This document shows, piece after piece, positions 36,709 through 45,552 of a stretch of DNA of 64,000 bases. Position 1 is the first letter of the stretch. Every line of letters starts with the position of its first letter. This DNA is from Acinetobacter higginsii. GTDB taxonomy: Bacteria > Pseudomonadota > Gammaproteobacteria > Pseudomonadales > Moraxellaceae. Under the pieces are notes generated by a model. That model saw only the letters and a program-made list of their open reading frames with translations. It was not told the DNA's origin and searched no databases. Where the stretch lies: the NCBI RefSeq assembly GCF_000369525.1, contig NZ_KB850070.1:449668-513667 (forward strand), given 5' to 3'. Made by a program: the position numbers and the translations under genes.

Positions 36709-37866
36709 TTAAAGGGAAATAACACTACTAGGAATATTCACTAAGCGTTCTTGTAACCATTTAGCAGTTTCACATCCATCATTCTGACATTCTGAAAAGG
36801 CTGGCAAATCACTCATAAGCTCCCAAACAGGCCTCATCATGATTCCCCGCTTATTGGCTTCAGCAAGTAGTGTTTCTCGTACAGAGAAATCTTCCACCAA
36901 AATAGCATTCAACCAAAAATTTGATTCGCCGCCTTCAGTATTCGAGATAAATGGAATATCATTTTTTTCACAGATATCCGCATAGAAACTTGCAAGTTGC
37001 TTTTTCTTTTCCAAGAAAATAGGCAACTGCTCTAATTGAGCACATGCGAGAGCAGCATTCACATTTGGTAGGCGATAGTTATAACCAACTTCATCGTGAA
37101 AAAATTGCCATGCATGAGGTAACTTAGCTGTAGTACTTAGATGTTTTGCTCTTTTTGCAATTTTTTCATCATTGGTTACAACACACCCACCGCCGCCACT
37201 GGTCACAATTTTATTACCATTAAAACTAAAAGCAGCGAGATCGCCATAAGAACCTAATGCTCTCTCTTTATAACGTGAACCTAATGCTTCAGCTGCATCT
37301 TCAATTAAAACTAAATTCCAATCAGTACAAATTGCTTTAATTTCATCAATTGCAGCAGAAATACCAAAGGTATGCATAGGTACAACTGCTTTAATCACTC
37401 GACTTGTATTTTTGTTAATACATTGATTATTTTTAATAAAAGCATTTTTTTCCAAAAAATCTTTCAGCGCCTTGGGACTTAATCCCAATGTCTCTTTATC
37501 AACATCGACAAAAACTGAATGAGCCTTTTGATAAGAGATCGCATTACACGTTGCCACAAAAGTTAGCGGCTGTGTAATAACCTCATCATTCTCACCAACA
37601 TCAGCTAAAATTAATGCTAGGTGTAAAGCCGCTGTTCCGTTCATTGTCGCGATCGCGTACTTAGTGCCTGCTATTTCCGCCATCATCTGTTCAAAACGGT
37701 CAACAAAAGCACCAACAGAGGATACAAATGTTGTATCGATACATTCAGCTAAATACTTTTTTTCATTACCATTAAAGACTGGTGCATGTAAGGGAATAAA
37801 TCCCTCACCAAACACCTCCCTAATGGAACCTAAAAGATTTTCATACTTTTCAGGTAAATTAGACAT
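36709..37866 (-). CDS. legC: PLP-dependent aminotransferase LegC (DegT/DnrJ/EryC1 family)
   Basis: The 385-residue aminotransferase has AGTKYAIATMNGTAALHLAL, the PLP-contact VLIEDAAEALGS, and the Schiff-base lysine in AFSFNGNKIVTSGGGG. LegC enzymes transfer an amino group to C4 of the 4-keto-6-deoxy sugar made by LegB. The N-terminal preface (NLPEKYENLLGSIREVFG...IPLHAPVFNGNEKKYL) is typical of LegC-type members of the family. It overlaps legB by 8 nt and precedes legH by 21 bp. It should act in the cytoplasm in the second step of the pathway. Confidence 0.88.
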   Translation of the reverse strand: MSNLPEKYENLLGSIREVFGEGFIPLHAPVFNGNEKKYLAECIDTTFVSSVGAFVDRFEQMMAEIAGTKYAIATMNGTAALHLALILADVGENDEVITQPLTFVATCNAISYQKAHSVFVDVDKETLGLSPKALKDFLEKNAFIKNNQCINKNTSRVIKAVVPMHTFGISAAIDEIKAICTDWNLVLIEDAAEALGSRYKERALGSYGDLAAFSFNGNKIVTSGGGGCVVTNDEKIAKRAKHLSTTAKLPHAWQFFHDEVGYNYRLPNVNAALACAQLEQLPIFLEKKKQLASFYADICEKNDIPFISNTEGGESNFWLNAILVEDFSVRETLLAEANKRGIMMRPVWELMSDLPAFSECQNDGCETAKWLQERLVNIPSSVISL

Positions 37867-38839
37867 TATAAATACCTGCTTTATACTTTTCTAAATTCTT
37901 AGGATTTAAGAACCACTCAATAGTGTTCTTTAGGCCTTCTTCAATTGAATACTCTGGTTTAAAACCAGTTAAACTATGAATTAAAGTGTTATCACACCAA
38001 AGTCGGAAAACTTCTGAGTTTTGTGGACGTAAACGATCAATATCTTCAATAAATTGAGCATCACTATTCATTAGATCTCGAATGAGGTTAAGCGTGTCTC
38101 TTACTGAAATTTCATAATTAGAACCAATATTTACAGTTTTACCAATCGCTTCATCACAATTTGCTAAAGCAATAAAACCACGGCAAGTATCGCTCACATA
38201 ATTGAAATCACGAGTAGGACTCAAGTCACCTAACTTAATTTCTTTATGCCCAGCTGCGATTTGCGCAATAATCGTTGGAATAACAGCACGAGCACTTTGA
38301 CGAGGGCCATAAGTATTAAATGGTCTTGCAATTGTTAATGGGAGTTCAAATGCATTATAAAAACTCATAGCCATTGCATCTGCCCCAATTTTTGAAGCAC
38401 TGTATGGTGATTGTGGTTGCAAAGGATGTTTTTCATCAATTGGAACGTATTGTGCTGTCCCGTATACTTCACTCGTTGAAGTATGAATCACACGTTTAGT
38501 ACCCAATTCTTGAGCTGCCTGACAAATATTAAGCGTACCAATTACATTGGTATCAACATAACTTGTAGGAGCCACATATGAATATGGAATCGCGATAAGT
38601 GCAGCAAGATGGTAGACCACATCAATATCTTGCATAATGTGTTTGCAATAATGTGCATCACGCACATCGCCATTTACAACTTCAACTTTATCTAAACAAT
38701 TGATGTCTTCTAACCACCCCCAATAATTGAATGAATTATATTGAGATAAAGCACGTACTTCATGACCTTGGCTTACTAGCATTTCTACCAAGTGAGAACC
38801 AATGAATCCATCTGCTCCAGTGACTAATATTTTTGACAT
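37859..38839 (-). CDS. legB: NAD-dependent 4,6-dehydratase LegB
   Basis: The 326-residue extended SDR enzyme has the N-terminal Rossmann motif ILVTGADGFIGSHLVEML, the TSTSEVYG active-site threonine region and the catalytic YSASKIGAD (YxxxK). The NTYGPRQSARAVIP segment is typical of sugar-nucleotide 4,6-dehydratases. It catalyses the first committed step, making the 4-keto-6-deoxy GlcNAc nucleotide without C5 inversion, in contrast to PseB. It is preceded by the 1,060-residue glycosyltransferase gene (18-bp gap) and overlaps legC, tying polymer synthesis to precursor supply. Confidence 0.88.
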   Translation of the reverse strand: MSKILVTGADGFIGSHLVEMLVSQGHEVRALSQYNSFNYWGWLEDINCLDKVEVVNGDVRDAHYCKHIMQDIDVVYHLAALIAIPYSYVAPTSYVDTNVIGTLNICQAAQELGTKRVIHTSTSEVYGTAQYVPIDEKHPLQPQSPYSASKIGADAMAMSFYNAFELPLTIARPFNTYGPRQSARAVIPTIIAQIAAGHKEIKLGDLSPTRDFNYVSDTCRGFIALANCDEAIGKTVNIGSNYEISVRDTLNLIRDLMNSDAQFIEDIDRLRPQNSEVFRLWCDNTLIHSLTGFKPEYSIEEGLKNTIEWFLNPKNLEKYKAGIYNV

Positions 38840-38857
38840 ATCTATTACCTTTGTAAG

Positions 38858-41800
38858 TTAGTTAAGACTATCTGAAAGAAATTTCTCAAGACAATGAGTA
38901 TTATAAGGAGCCATAAACTGTGGGTTTTTGCTTAAATAACTATCTCTAGTTTTTACAAGCTTTCTATATTCAACGCCTTTCTGTATTAAATCTTGAATTA
39001 ATTGCTCAAGCTCTTGCTCATTTCGAGCTTTTAAAGCAAGGCCAAGTTCCGAATAATCAATAGACTCATGTAAATCTTTAAAATCAGCAACAATAACTTC
39101 TTTACCATAAATTGCAGATTCTAAAAGCACACTGCTGAATAAACCAATAACTATGCTAGATTTTGCAATAGCGAGATATGTATCGCTATCTCTCGATAAA
39201 AAATTAATATTTTCACTACCATCAAATATATTTTTCACTCTATTTAAAATAGGTAGTTCTTGCATAGGATGAGGTTTTACAATCAATTTAATATTGTTTT
39301 TTCTCGAAATATTATTTAATGCTTTACTAATTAACATCATCTCTTCAGGTAAAGAATGTTGCATTGCAAAGAAAATCGTTGGCTCATTATTAACATTAAT
39401 ACCACTATGAGCTTCTTCCATACGATACATACGGTCAATAATATTAACCGAACCAACAATATGTAAATTTTTTGAAGTAGTTCCTAATGCCTCAAAAATA
39501 TCTTTTTGCTTAGTGTCAATCACCCCCATCTGATCAACTAGAGCTTTTCTATATCTAGCAGACTCAGAAATAACCTGTGGTTGTAAACCTATAGTCTTAA
39601 CGCCAGACTCACGAGCTATTTCAACAATAGCTCGTGAAATATGTCCACGCTCCATAGATGTGAAATAAGCCTTTGCATTCCGCATTACCACAGAGAATTC
39701 TGATATCAAAACAAATAGTGGAGCTAAATTATTAATATAAGCTTTAATACGACTTTGAACAATTGAGATAAACTCTGTAGGTAACTGCTTTCTCAACTCA
39801 TAAATATAAAATGCGAGTAAATCTTCTGAAAAAAACTTTTCAGCGTCAGTATAAACTTCTGCGTATTTTTTCCTAAAATTCAACACACTACCATTATAGA
39901 CTTCACAGCTCTCTGCATAATTATATTTTAATAAAGTCGCTTTTATTTTATCTTGCAAAGAATCACCAAGAATAGAATTGTTTATATATAAAACTTTCAA
40001 TTTCTTCTGTTTTATAGCGACATCTAAAAGTTTAAATGTAGCTGGAGAATATGCATAATTTTCATCAGCAATATCGCCACAAACGACTACAACATCATCC
40101 TTAACTTTTAAGTTTTTAAAACTCTGATGATCAACACCCCACCAAAAAGCTGCAAATTTCTCTTTACAATCTGCAATTAATCTTATTTCCTCTTCTAAAT
40201 TAGTTGAAATACCTTCCTTTAATATTTTTTTGGTGGCATTTACTTCCTTAAAGGCAACGTTTATCTTAGAGAAACATTCCATTTTCTCACCATGATACAT
40301 CAAAGAATCTATTACATCCTTACTAGACTCATAATCATCAAAGTAAGCTAGTAAATGGTCACTGTTATTCAACATATCAGCATAACCATTAAACCTTAGA
40401 ATCTCCATATAAAGATAATCTTCAATACCTTCACTTATCTGTGCCAAAATATTATGATGCACCAAATTATTAGTAATCAATTTTAAGATTTTTAATAATT
40501 CAAAGCTGAAAATTTTTGCATATCTTACTGCTTGTGATTCAGCATCAGACATAGGTTTTGAGTAAAGCTTATGAATAGAAGTAAGTTTAATGTTATTTAA
40601 AAATTCATTTTTAACAAACATTGCCTCATCATTTGCTAAATTATCTCTCGTTGTGACTAAAAGAATTTCCTTATTATATTTTGATAGCTTTTCTGCCAAC
40701 ATAAGGCTGTCTTTCTTATCAGTTAATATAATTGTTTTGGAGTCTGTTGATTTTGCAAAATATTGCAAACCAAGTGGATGAGTAGTAGCTGCATTATAGA
40801 ACGACATGCCTCGCTCTACTGAAAGGGAGGAAGATAAGTGTATATCAGTTAATCTTTCTTTAAGGAAAGCTAAAGTTTCATATAAATTTGTTTTTTCCAA
40901 CCCATTATAACTTCTATATCTTGGATACAGAATATATGCCGCGGCAAATAGCTTCTCTAGTGTTAACTTTCTTTTTCTTCGACTAACAATTTGGCGATCA
41001 TCTGTTAACCCCCATCCTGAATAGAAAGGTGCTCCAAAGGTAGTGACTGGCACACCATACAATAAAGATTCAAAGCCACCTAATGATGTCAAAGTATACA
41101 CTCTATCTACTTCATACAAGGCATCAGCTAAAGACATTGGTGTTTTAAAGATTTCTACTTTATCTTCAACCTCTGATAAATCAGATAATTCTTTTCGCTT
41201 TCCAAAAAGTACATCAGGATGAGGTTTGTAAATAATTTGCGCCTCAGGATTTTCTTCTAATGCTTTTTTTATTAACTGAACATTTGTAATAACAACATTA
41301 CAGCCATATATTAATGACTGATCATCTTCAACTTGACCTAGAACCAATATTCTCTGATTCGTTTTAGGTCCATATAATGACTCCGCCAAGCCTTCATTTG
41401 TATCATTGTATTTGGACAAATGGTTATGTTTAATAAAATTTAAACATTTGTTTGCCTCTTCAAGCAACTTACTATCTTTTTCAAAATCATATGTATTTAA
41501 TATATTTTCTAGATCTGATGGCTGAGTTGAATCGTAATACAGACCTGTTTTATCTAAACAAAGTGATAATGGTGGTACATGATTAGCACCTAAACCAATC
41601 GAACGAATAAAACCATCTTCTATATAATAAATAGGAATTCTGTATATTTCTGCATACGAACTAATATGTACTGGCGTATTCCTGCCCCATATGACAAATA
41701 CAGGGTTATGTGCAATTTTCATTGCAATATGTAAAGAATCCATATCCATATTTGATGAAAAAAATAATACATTATATTCGTTTAGGAAATTTATAACATA

Positions 41801-42040
41801 TTTCCTTTTCCATTGAGCCACATTAAAGGCTATTGCTGTTCTCTTATAGGGTTGAGTAATATATCCAGAATAGTATTTAATAGCCAGTCTCGTATCTAAA
41901 TAGGCTTCTCTTACTTTCTCCAATTCTTTTGTAGTTTTTTGTACTGTTTTCAAAAAACCATCTTTTTTTATTTTTTTTATTTTTCCTTTTATATTTGCTT
42001 TTACCGCATTAGTTTTACTCTGAATATCTTCAAAATCCAT
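38858..42040 (-). CDS. Two-domain glycosyltransferase: KpsC-like Kdo-transferase module fused to a second GT-B-like transferase
   Basis: This 1,060-residue protein is a fusion. After a lysine-rich, probably helical start (1-60), residues ~90-390 form a KpsC-type module with EDGFIRSIGLG (141), YKPHPDVLFGKR (271) and SLGGFESLLYG...FYSGWGLTDD. This is a single copy of what kpsC carries twice. Residues ~410-880 are mixed alpha/beta without a family I recognise. The C-terminus (from about 887) has PTIFFAMQHSLPEEM, IVKPHPMQELP (KPHP at 922) and IGLFSSVLLESAIYGKEVI, as in GT-B capsule and polysialyl-type transferases. I infer that it joins the linker to, or polymerises, the nonulosonate chain. It lies between kpsD and legB in one unit. 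It is markedly A+T-rich. Confidence 0.8.
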   Translation of the reverse strand: MDFEDIQSKTNAVKANIKGKIKKIKKDGFLKTVQKTTKELEKVREAYLDTRLAIKYYSGYITQPYKRTAIAFNVAQWKRKYVINFLNEYNVLFFSSNMDMDSLHIAMKIAHNPVFVIWGRNTPVHISSYAEIYRIPIYYIEDGFIRSIGLGANHVPPLSLCLDKTGLYYDSTQPSDLENILNTYDFEKDSKLLEEANKCLNFIKHNHLSKYNDTNEGLAESLYGPKTNQRILVLGQVEDDQSLIYGCNVVITNVQLIKKALEENPEAQIIYKPHPDVLFGKRKELSDLSEVEDKVEIFKTPMSLADALYEVDRVYTLTSLGGFESLLYGVPVTTFGAPFYSGWGLTDDRQIVSRRKRKLTLEKLFAAAYILYPRYRSYNGLEKTNLYETLAFLKERLTDIHLSSSLSVERGMSFYNAATTHPLGLQYFAKSTDSKTIILTDKKDSLMLAEKLSKYNKEILLVTTRDNLANDEAMFVKNEFLNNIKLTSIHKLYSKPMSDAESQAVRYAKIFSFELLKILKLITNNLVHHNILAQISEGIEDYLYMEILRFNGYADMLNNSDHLLAYFDDYESSKDVIDSLMYHGEKMECFSKINVAFKEVNATKKILKEGISTNLEEEIRLIADCKEKFAAFWWGVDHQSFKNLKVKDDVVVVCGDIADENYAYSPATFKLLDVAIKQKKLKVLYINNSILGDSLQDKIKATLLKYNYAESCEVYNGSVLNFRKKYAEVYTDAEKFFSEDLLAFYIYELRKQLPTEFISIVQSRIKAYINNLAPLFVLISEFSVVMRNAKAYFTSMERGHISRAIVEIARESGVKTIGLQPQVISESARYRKALVDQMGVIDTKQKDIFEALGTTSKNLHIVGSVNIIDRMYRMEEAHSGINVNNEPTIFFAMQHSLPEEMMLISKALNNISRKNNIKLIVKPHPMQELPILNRVKNIFDGSENINFLSRDSDTYLAIAKSSIVIGLFSSVLLESAIYGKEVIVADFKDLHESIDYSELGLALKARNEQELEQLIQDLIQKGVEYRKLVKTRDSYLSKNPQFMAPYNTHCLEKFLSDSLN

Positions 42041-42117
42041 TGTTTAAACTCACTCAATTCCAAATAAAAGAAAAACCTGATTCTATTAGCTTTAAAACAA
42101 CAAGCTCAATTTATAAA

Positions 42118-43794
42118 CTACAAGTCCAATGCAACTTTCGCAGCAATCGCAATTTGATATAACACTTGGGTAATTCCTCGTGTCAACTCCACTACTTTAG
42201 TTTGCGCCTTAGGTAACACTAAGATTTCATCACCTTGTCTAATCTTATAACGTTTACTCACTAATTCAGATTCACCATTTTGATGAATCACGACTAATTT
42301 AGATTTGTTTGATTTCTGGGTAAACCCTCCGACCTGATCAATATACGACCCTGCAGACATGTTTGGTTGCCATACCACACCATTTGGGAAAGTGACTTCA
42401 CCATGTACCATAATCACCGAAGTCTTCTCTGGTATATTAAGAATGTCACCATTTTCTAAGATTACATCATCAAAATCTTTGGCATTTAATACCACCTGCC
42501 CTTTAGGCTCTACAGTCCGTGCTTTGGCAATAAACTGCTTTACTAGCTCTGCATCTTTGACGCGTAGATTAGCTTCTTCTTGAGTTGTTGAACGTACAGA
42601 AAATGTTGCCTCTTCAAGTTTATCTAAAGAAACATTTAACATCTCTTTCTGACGCTTCGCTACAGATGGACGGAATAATTGTAGTGCCTGAACTTCAGAG
42701 AGGGTGTTTGGCTGTATTTGTTTAAGAACTTCCGATAATTTTGAACCATATGGTAACACTACAGCATGCGCGCCATTATGTGCACCTTCAATCCGTACCT
42801 GAATAGTGCCTGCATAACGATCTGCAGTCACTGTTAAGATATCACCATCTTCAATCACGACATTATTTGCTGCTGAAAGCGGGTAATATTCACTACGATA
42901 TTCACTACCTTGACGTCGCATAATACTGACATTGGTGGCACCAGGCTTTAGTTTTGCAACCGATAATGCTTGTGCAACTGTTACTTCTGGCACATTAAAC
43001 TCAAAATCATAAGCATTAAACACTTCACCCGACACCGAGAAAGTATGGCTACGCGGTGCAACCACAATCACATCACCATCACGGAAACTAAATGGCTGTA
43101 ACTTTCCTGCGATTAGGAAATCATATAGATTTACATATTGCTTTAATTGTCCATTGCGCATGATACGAATATCAACATAACTACCTCGTTGCGCATCGAC
43201 CCCACCGGCTCGATCCAAATAGGCCATAACACTGTCATTGGCAACCCCCCCATAAGAGCCAGGTTGATTAACAAAACCTGTGACCATAACCTTAACCGGT
43301 TGTGATTGAACTAGAGCTGCATAAACTCCTACATTGGCGACATAAGTTTTGCGCACATAGCCTTCAATCAAAGACTGTAAACGACCATTAGTTGTGCCCA
43401 TGACTTTAACTGGACCCACATTTGGAATAAAAATATTACCTTGTGGATCAACAGTTAAAGTCCCCGAAAACTGGTAAGCGCCCCATAGACGTAGATTGAT
43501 ATCATCACCAGGATTTAATACATAACTATCATTAAAAGTTGAACCTGCTGTACTGGCAAAAGCCCCTTTAAATAATTGCTCACCAAACATTTTGGTAGGT
43601 GCAGAATATTTTTGTACACTACTTGGAGAAAGCCCTACCACTGATTGGCTCGGTAAAATGGTATTATCAGAAAAATTATTATTTGCTTGTGAGACATTGT
43701 TTGCCAATTCTTGAGGCAAAAGTGTTTGCATATCCGCCGCAAAACTATAAAAGGAGGATATTGCAAGCATACTAGTGATTAATAGCTTTTTCAT
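42118..43794 (-). CDS. kpsD: Capsule export outer-membrane/periplasmic protein KpsD (Wza/OPX family)
   Basis: The 558-residue OPX protein has a signal peptide of about 20 residues (MKKLLITSMLAISSFYSFAA). The polysaccharide-export domain NPGDDINLRLWGAYQFSGTLTVDPQGNIFIPNVG starts near residue 95. Several SLBB-like repeats follow (VMVTGFVNQPGSYGG, FSVSGEVFNAYDF, MVHGEVTFPNGVVW). It lacks a lipobox cysteine, like E. coli KpsD rather than Wza. It would conduct the capsule through the periplasm and outer membrane with KpsE. It lies 5 bp after kpsE and 77 bp before the fusion glycosyltransferase. Confidence 0.9.
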   Translation of the reverse strand: MKKLLITSMLAISSFYSFAADMQTLLPQELANNVSQANNNFSDNTILPSQSVVGLSPSSVQKYSAPTKMFGEQLFKGAFASTAGSTFNDSYVLNPGDDINLRLWGAYQFSGTLTVDPQGNIFIPNVGPVKVMGTTNGRLQSLIEGYVRKTYVANVGVYAALVQSQPVKVMVTGFVNQPGSYGGVANDSVMAYLDRAGGVDAQRGSYVDIRIMRNGQLKQYVNLYDFLIAGKLQPFSFRDGDVIVVAPRSHTFSVSGEVFNAYDFEFNVPEVTVAQALSVAKLKPGATNVSIMRRQGSEYRSEYYPLSAANNVVIEDGDILTVTADRYAGTIQVRIEGAHNGAHAVVLPYGSKLSEVLKQIQPNTLSEVQALQLFRPSVAKRQKEMLNVSLDKLEEATFSVRSTTQEEANLRVKDAELVKQFIAKARTVEPKGQVVLNAKDFDDVILENGDILNIPEKTSVIMVHGEVTFPNGVVWQPNMSAGSYIDQVGGFTQKSNKSKLVVIHQNGESELVSKRYKIRQGDEILVLPKAQTKVVELTRGITQVLYQIAIAAKVALDL

Positions 43795-43799
43795 TTTAC

Positions 43800-44900
43800 T
43801 TACTCCTTATGCTCACGGATAATCGAGTAAATCAACATCGTGATACCAAATAAAATATTTAAAATCAAAAAATAAGTCGCAATCAAATATAAAGTGCGTG
43901 GATACACAGCATCTTGAGCCAACTCTGGCGTAGATATAACAACTAATTTTTTCAGTTTCCGCGAAGCCTCTAAACGTGCTTTTTCAAGTGATGCCAGTGA
44001 AAGCTTATATAGATCAGTTGCAAAATCAACATTGGCTTTTAAAGCCTCAAAATCCGCCACACTCTTATTCAATTTACTGGTATTTGGAGAAGTCAGTTTG
44101 GCTTTTTCATCGACAATTTGTTTTTGCACCGATTCGATCTGACTTCTAATAGCAACAACCTGTGGTGCAGTTCCATTTAGATAGCTTAAAGAAGTTCGTT
44201 CCTCAGTACGTAACTGTGCCAGATTAGACTCTAAACTAGCAACCACCGTTGCAACCGCTTGAGCTTGCGCCTGTGGATCAAACATTTGGTTTTTATTCTG
44301 ATAATCAAGTAAAGTATTTCGTGATGCATCTAACTGTTCTTTTGCTTCATTTAATTGCTTTTCGGCAAACTTGAGTTGCTCTTCTGCAATTTGTTGTGAA
44401 AGATCATTAATAAAACTTTCACTATTTTTTAGAATTTCTTGATTAAGGCGAAGGGCAAAACTTGAACTAAAACCTTGTGATGCAATTGTCATCATCATCG
44501 TTTTTTCATCTAAACTTACTTGGACACGCTTGTTAAAATATTTAACTAAATCTTCAACAGATGCATCTGAGCTCAAACTAAAAATAGGATCATTAGTAGC
44601 AATAAACTCTTTACGCAAATTGAGTTTTTTATCTAAGCTTTCCACCATATTTCTCGAGCTAATATAAGCAGTTAAAATATGTGCATCCTCACTATTAGTA
44701 TTACTTACACCTAATAACGTGCTCAACCCACTTGAAGCAGCAGTATTGGACACTTCACCAACTTGCTTCACTAATAAAGTAGATTGCGAAACATAGCGCT
44801 GTTGTGCAAAAAAGATAAGGTAAGCAATGATGAATAACAATGGCAACATCACAATCATGATGTAGCTAATCGTTAAACCCTTATTTGTTATTGATCGCAT
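43800..44900 (-). CDS. kpsE: Capsule export inner-membrane/periplasmic protein KpsE (PCP family)
   Basis: The 366-residue polysaccharide co-polymerase-type protein has one membrane segment near the N-terminus (TISYIMIVMLPLLFIIAYLIFFAQQ), a long periplasmic coiled coil (about 165-300, rich in E, K, Q and L) and a second membrane segment at the C-terminus (LYLIATYFLILNILFGITMLI). This matches KpsE/CtrB proteins that link the KpsMT transporter to KpsD. It overlaps kpsT by 20 nt, suggesting coupling. A short C-terminal cytoplasmic tail (SIIREHKE) is present. There is no tyrosine-kinase domain, consistent with ABC-dependent rather than Wzy-dependent assembly. Confidence 0.9.
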   Translation of the reverse strand: MRSITNKGLTISYIMIVMLPLLFIIAYLIFFAQQRYVSQSTLLVKQVGEVSNTAASSGLSTLLGVSNTNSEDAHILTAYISSRNMVESLDKKLNLRKEFIATNDPIFSLSSDASVEDLVKYFNKRVQVSLDEKTMMMTIASQGFSSSFALRLNQEILKNSESFINDLSQQIAEEQLKFAEKQLNEAKEQLDASRNTLLDYQNKNQMFDPQAQAQAVATVVASLESNLAQLRTEERTSLSYLNGTAPQVVAIRSQIESVQKQIVDEKAKLTSPNTSKLNKSVADFEALKANVDFATDLYKLSLASLEKARLEASRKLKKLVVISTPELAQDAVYPRTLYLIATYFLILNILFGITMLIYSIIREHKE

Positions 44901-45552
44901 ACGCTTTATAGACCTCTATTGCTTCTGCAATATCTTCAAAAAATTCAGCTTGGCCATTTCGCATCAGAAAGGCCACATCACAGTTTCGGGTTAAATCGTC
45001 CAAACTATGAGACACCATAATAATATTAGACTTCTGTTTTAATTCATCGAGTAACGCTTGGCTTTTCTTCTTAAAATTTGCATCACCCACAGCACCAGCT
45101 TCATCCAATAAATAATAATCAAAATTAAAAGCCATACTTAAACCAAAACTAATTCTAGCTCGCATCCCTGAAGAGTAGCTTTTTATTGGCATATCGAAAT
45201 ATTTACCAATTTCAGCAAAAGACTGGACAAAGTCAATAACCTGGTTCACATCATCTTCATTGCTTAAATATAAACGTGCTACAAATCGAACATTCTGACG
45301 CGCTGTGAGACTTCCCTGAAAACCACCAGACAATGCCACTGGCCATGAAATAGATTTATTGGTGATCACCTTACCCTTATCAGCAAAATCAATGCCACCA
45401 ATGATTCGAAGTAAAGTACTTTTCCCCGCACCATTTTTACCTAAAATCGCAACACTCTTATTTTCGGGTAATACAGCATTTAGATTTCTAAAAACGTAAT
45501 GTCTTCCTTTTGGTGTCACATATGATTTCGTCAAGTTTTTAAGTTCAATCAT
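44881..45552 (-). CDS. kpsT: Capsule ABC transporter ATPase KpsT
   Basis: The 223-residue ATPase has Walker A GKNGAGKST (38-46), a capsule-type signature YSSGMRARISFGLSM (126-140) in place of LSGGQ, and Walker B YYLLDEA. No C-terminal carbohydrate-binding domain is present. In this transporter class that separates capsule exporters, which recognise the lipid-linked reducing end, from Wzt O-antigen exporters. It powers export of the lipid-linked polymer through KpsM. It overlaps kpsM by 4 nt (ATGA) and kpsE by 20 nt, so stoichiometric expression is likely. Confidence 0.93.
   Translation of the reverse strand: MIELKNLTKSYVTPKGRHYVFRNLNAVLPENKSVAILGKNGAGKSTLLRIIGGIDFADKGKVITNKSISWPVALSGGFQGSLTARQNVRFVARLYLSNEDDVNQVIDFVQSFAEIGKYFDMPIKSYSSGMRARISFGLSMAFNFDYYLLDEAGAVGDANFKKKSQALLDELKQKSNIIMVSHSLDDLTRNCDVAFLMRNGQAEFFEDIAEAIEVYKAYAINNK

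Noticed and set aside
32113..38839. Pseudaminic acid or sialic acid pathway instead of legionaminic acid
   Set aside because: A hydrolysing NeuC-type epimerase, a PtmE-type guanylyltransferase and a LegB/LegC pair are present. Pseudaminate loci use PseB/PseC/PseG, and sialate loci lack the dehydratase and aminotransferase. The exact stereoisomer still needs chemistry.
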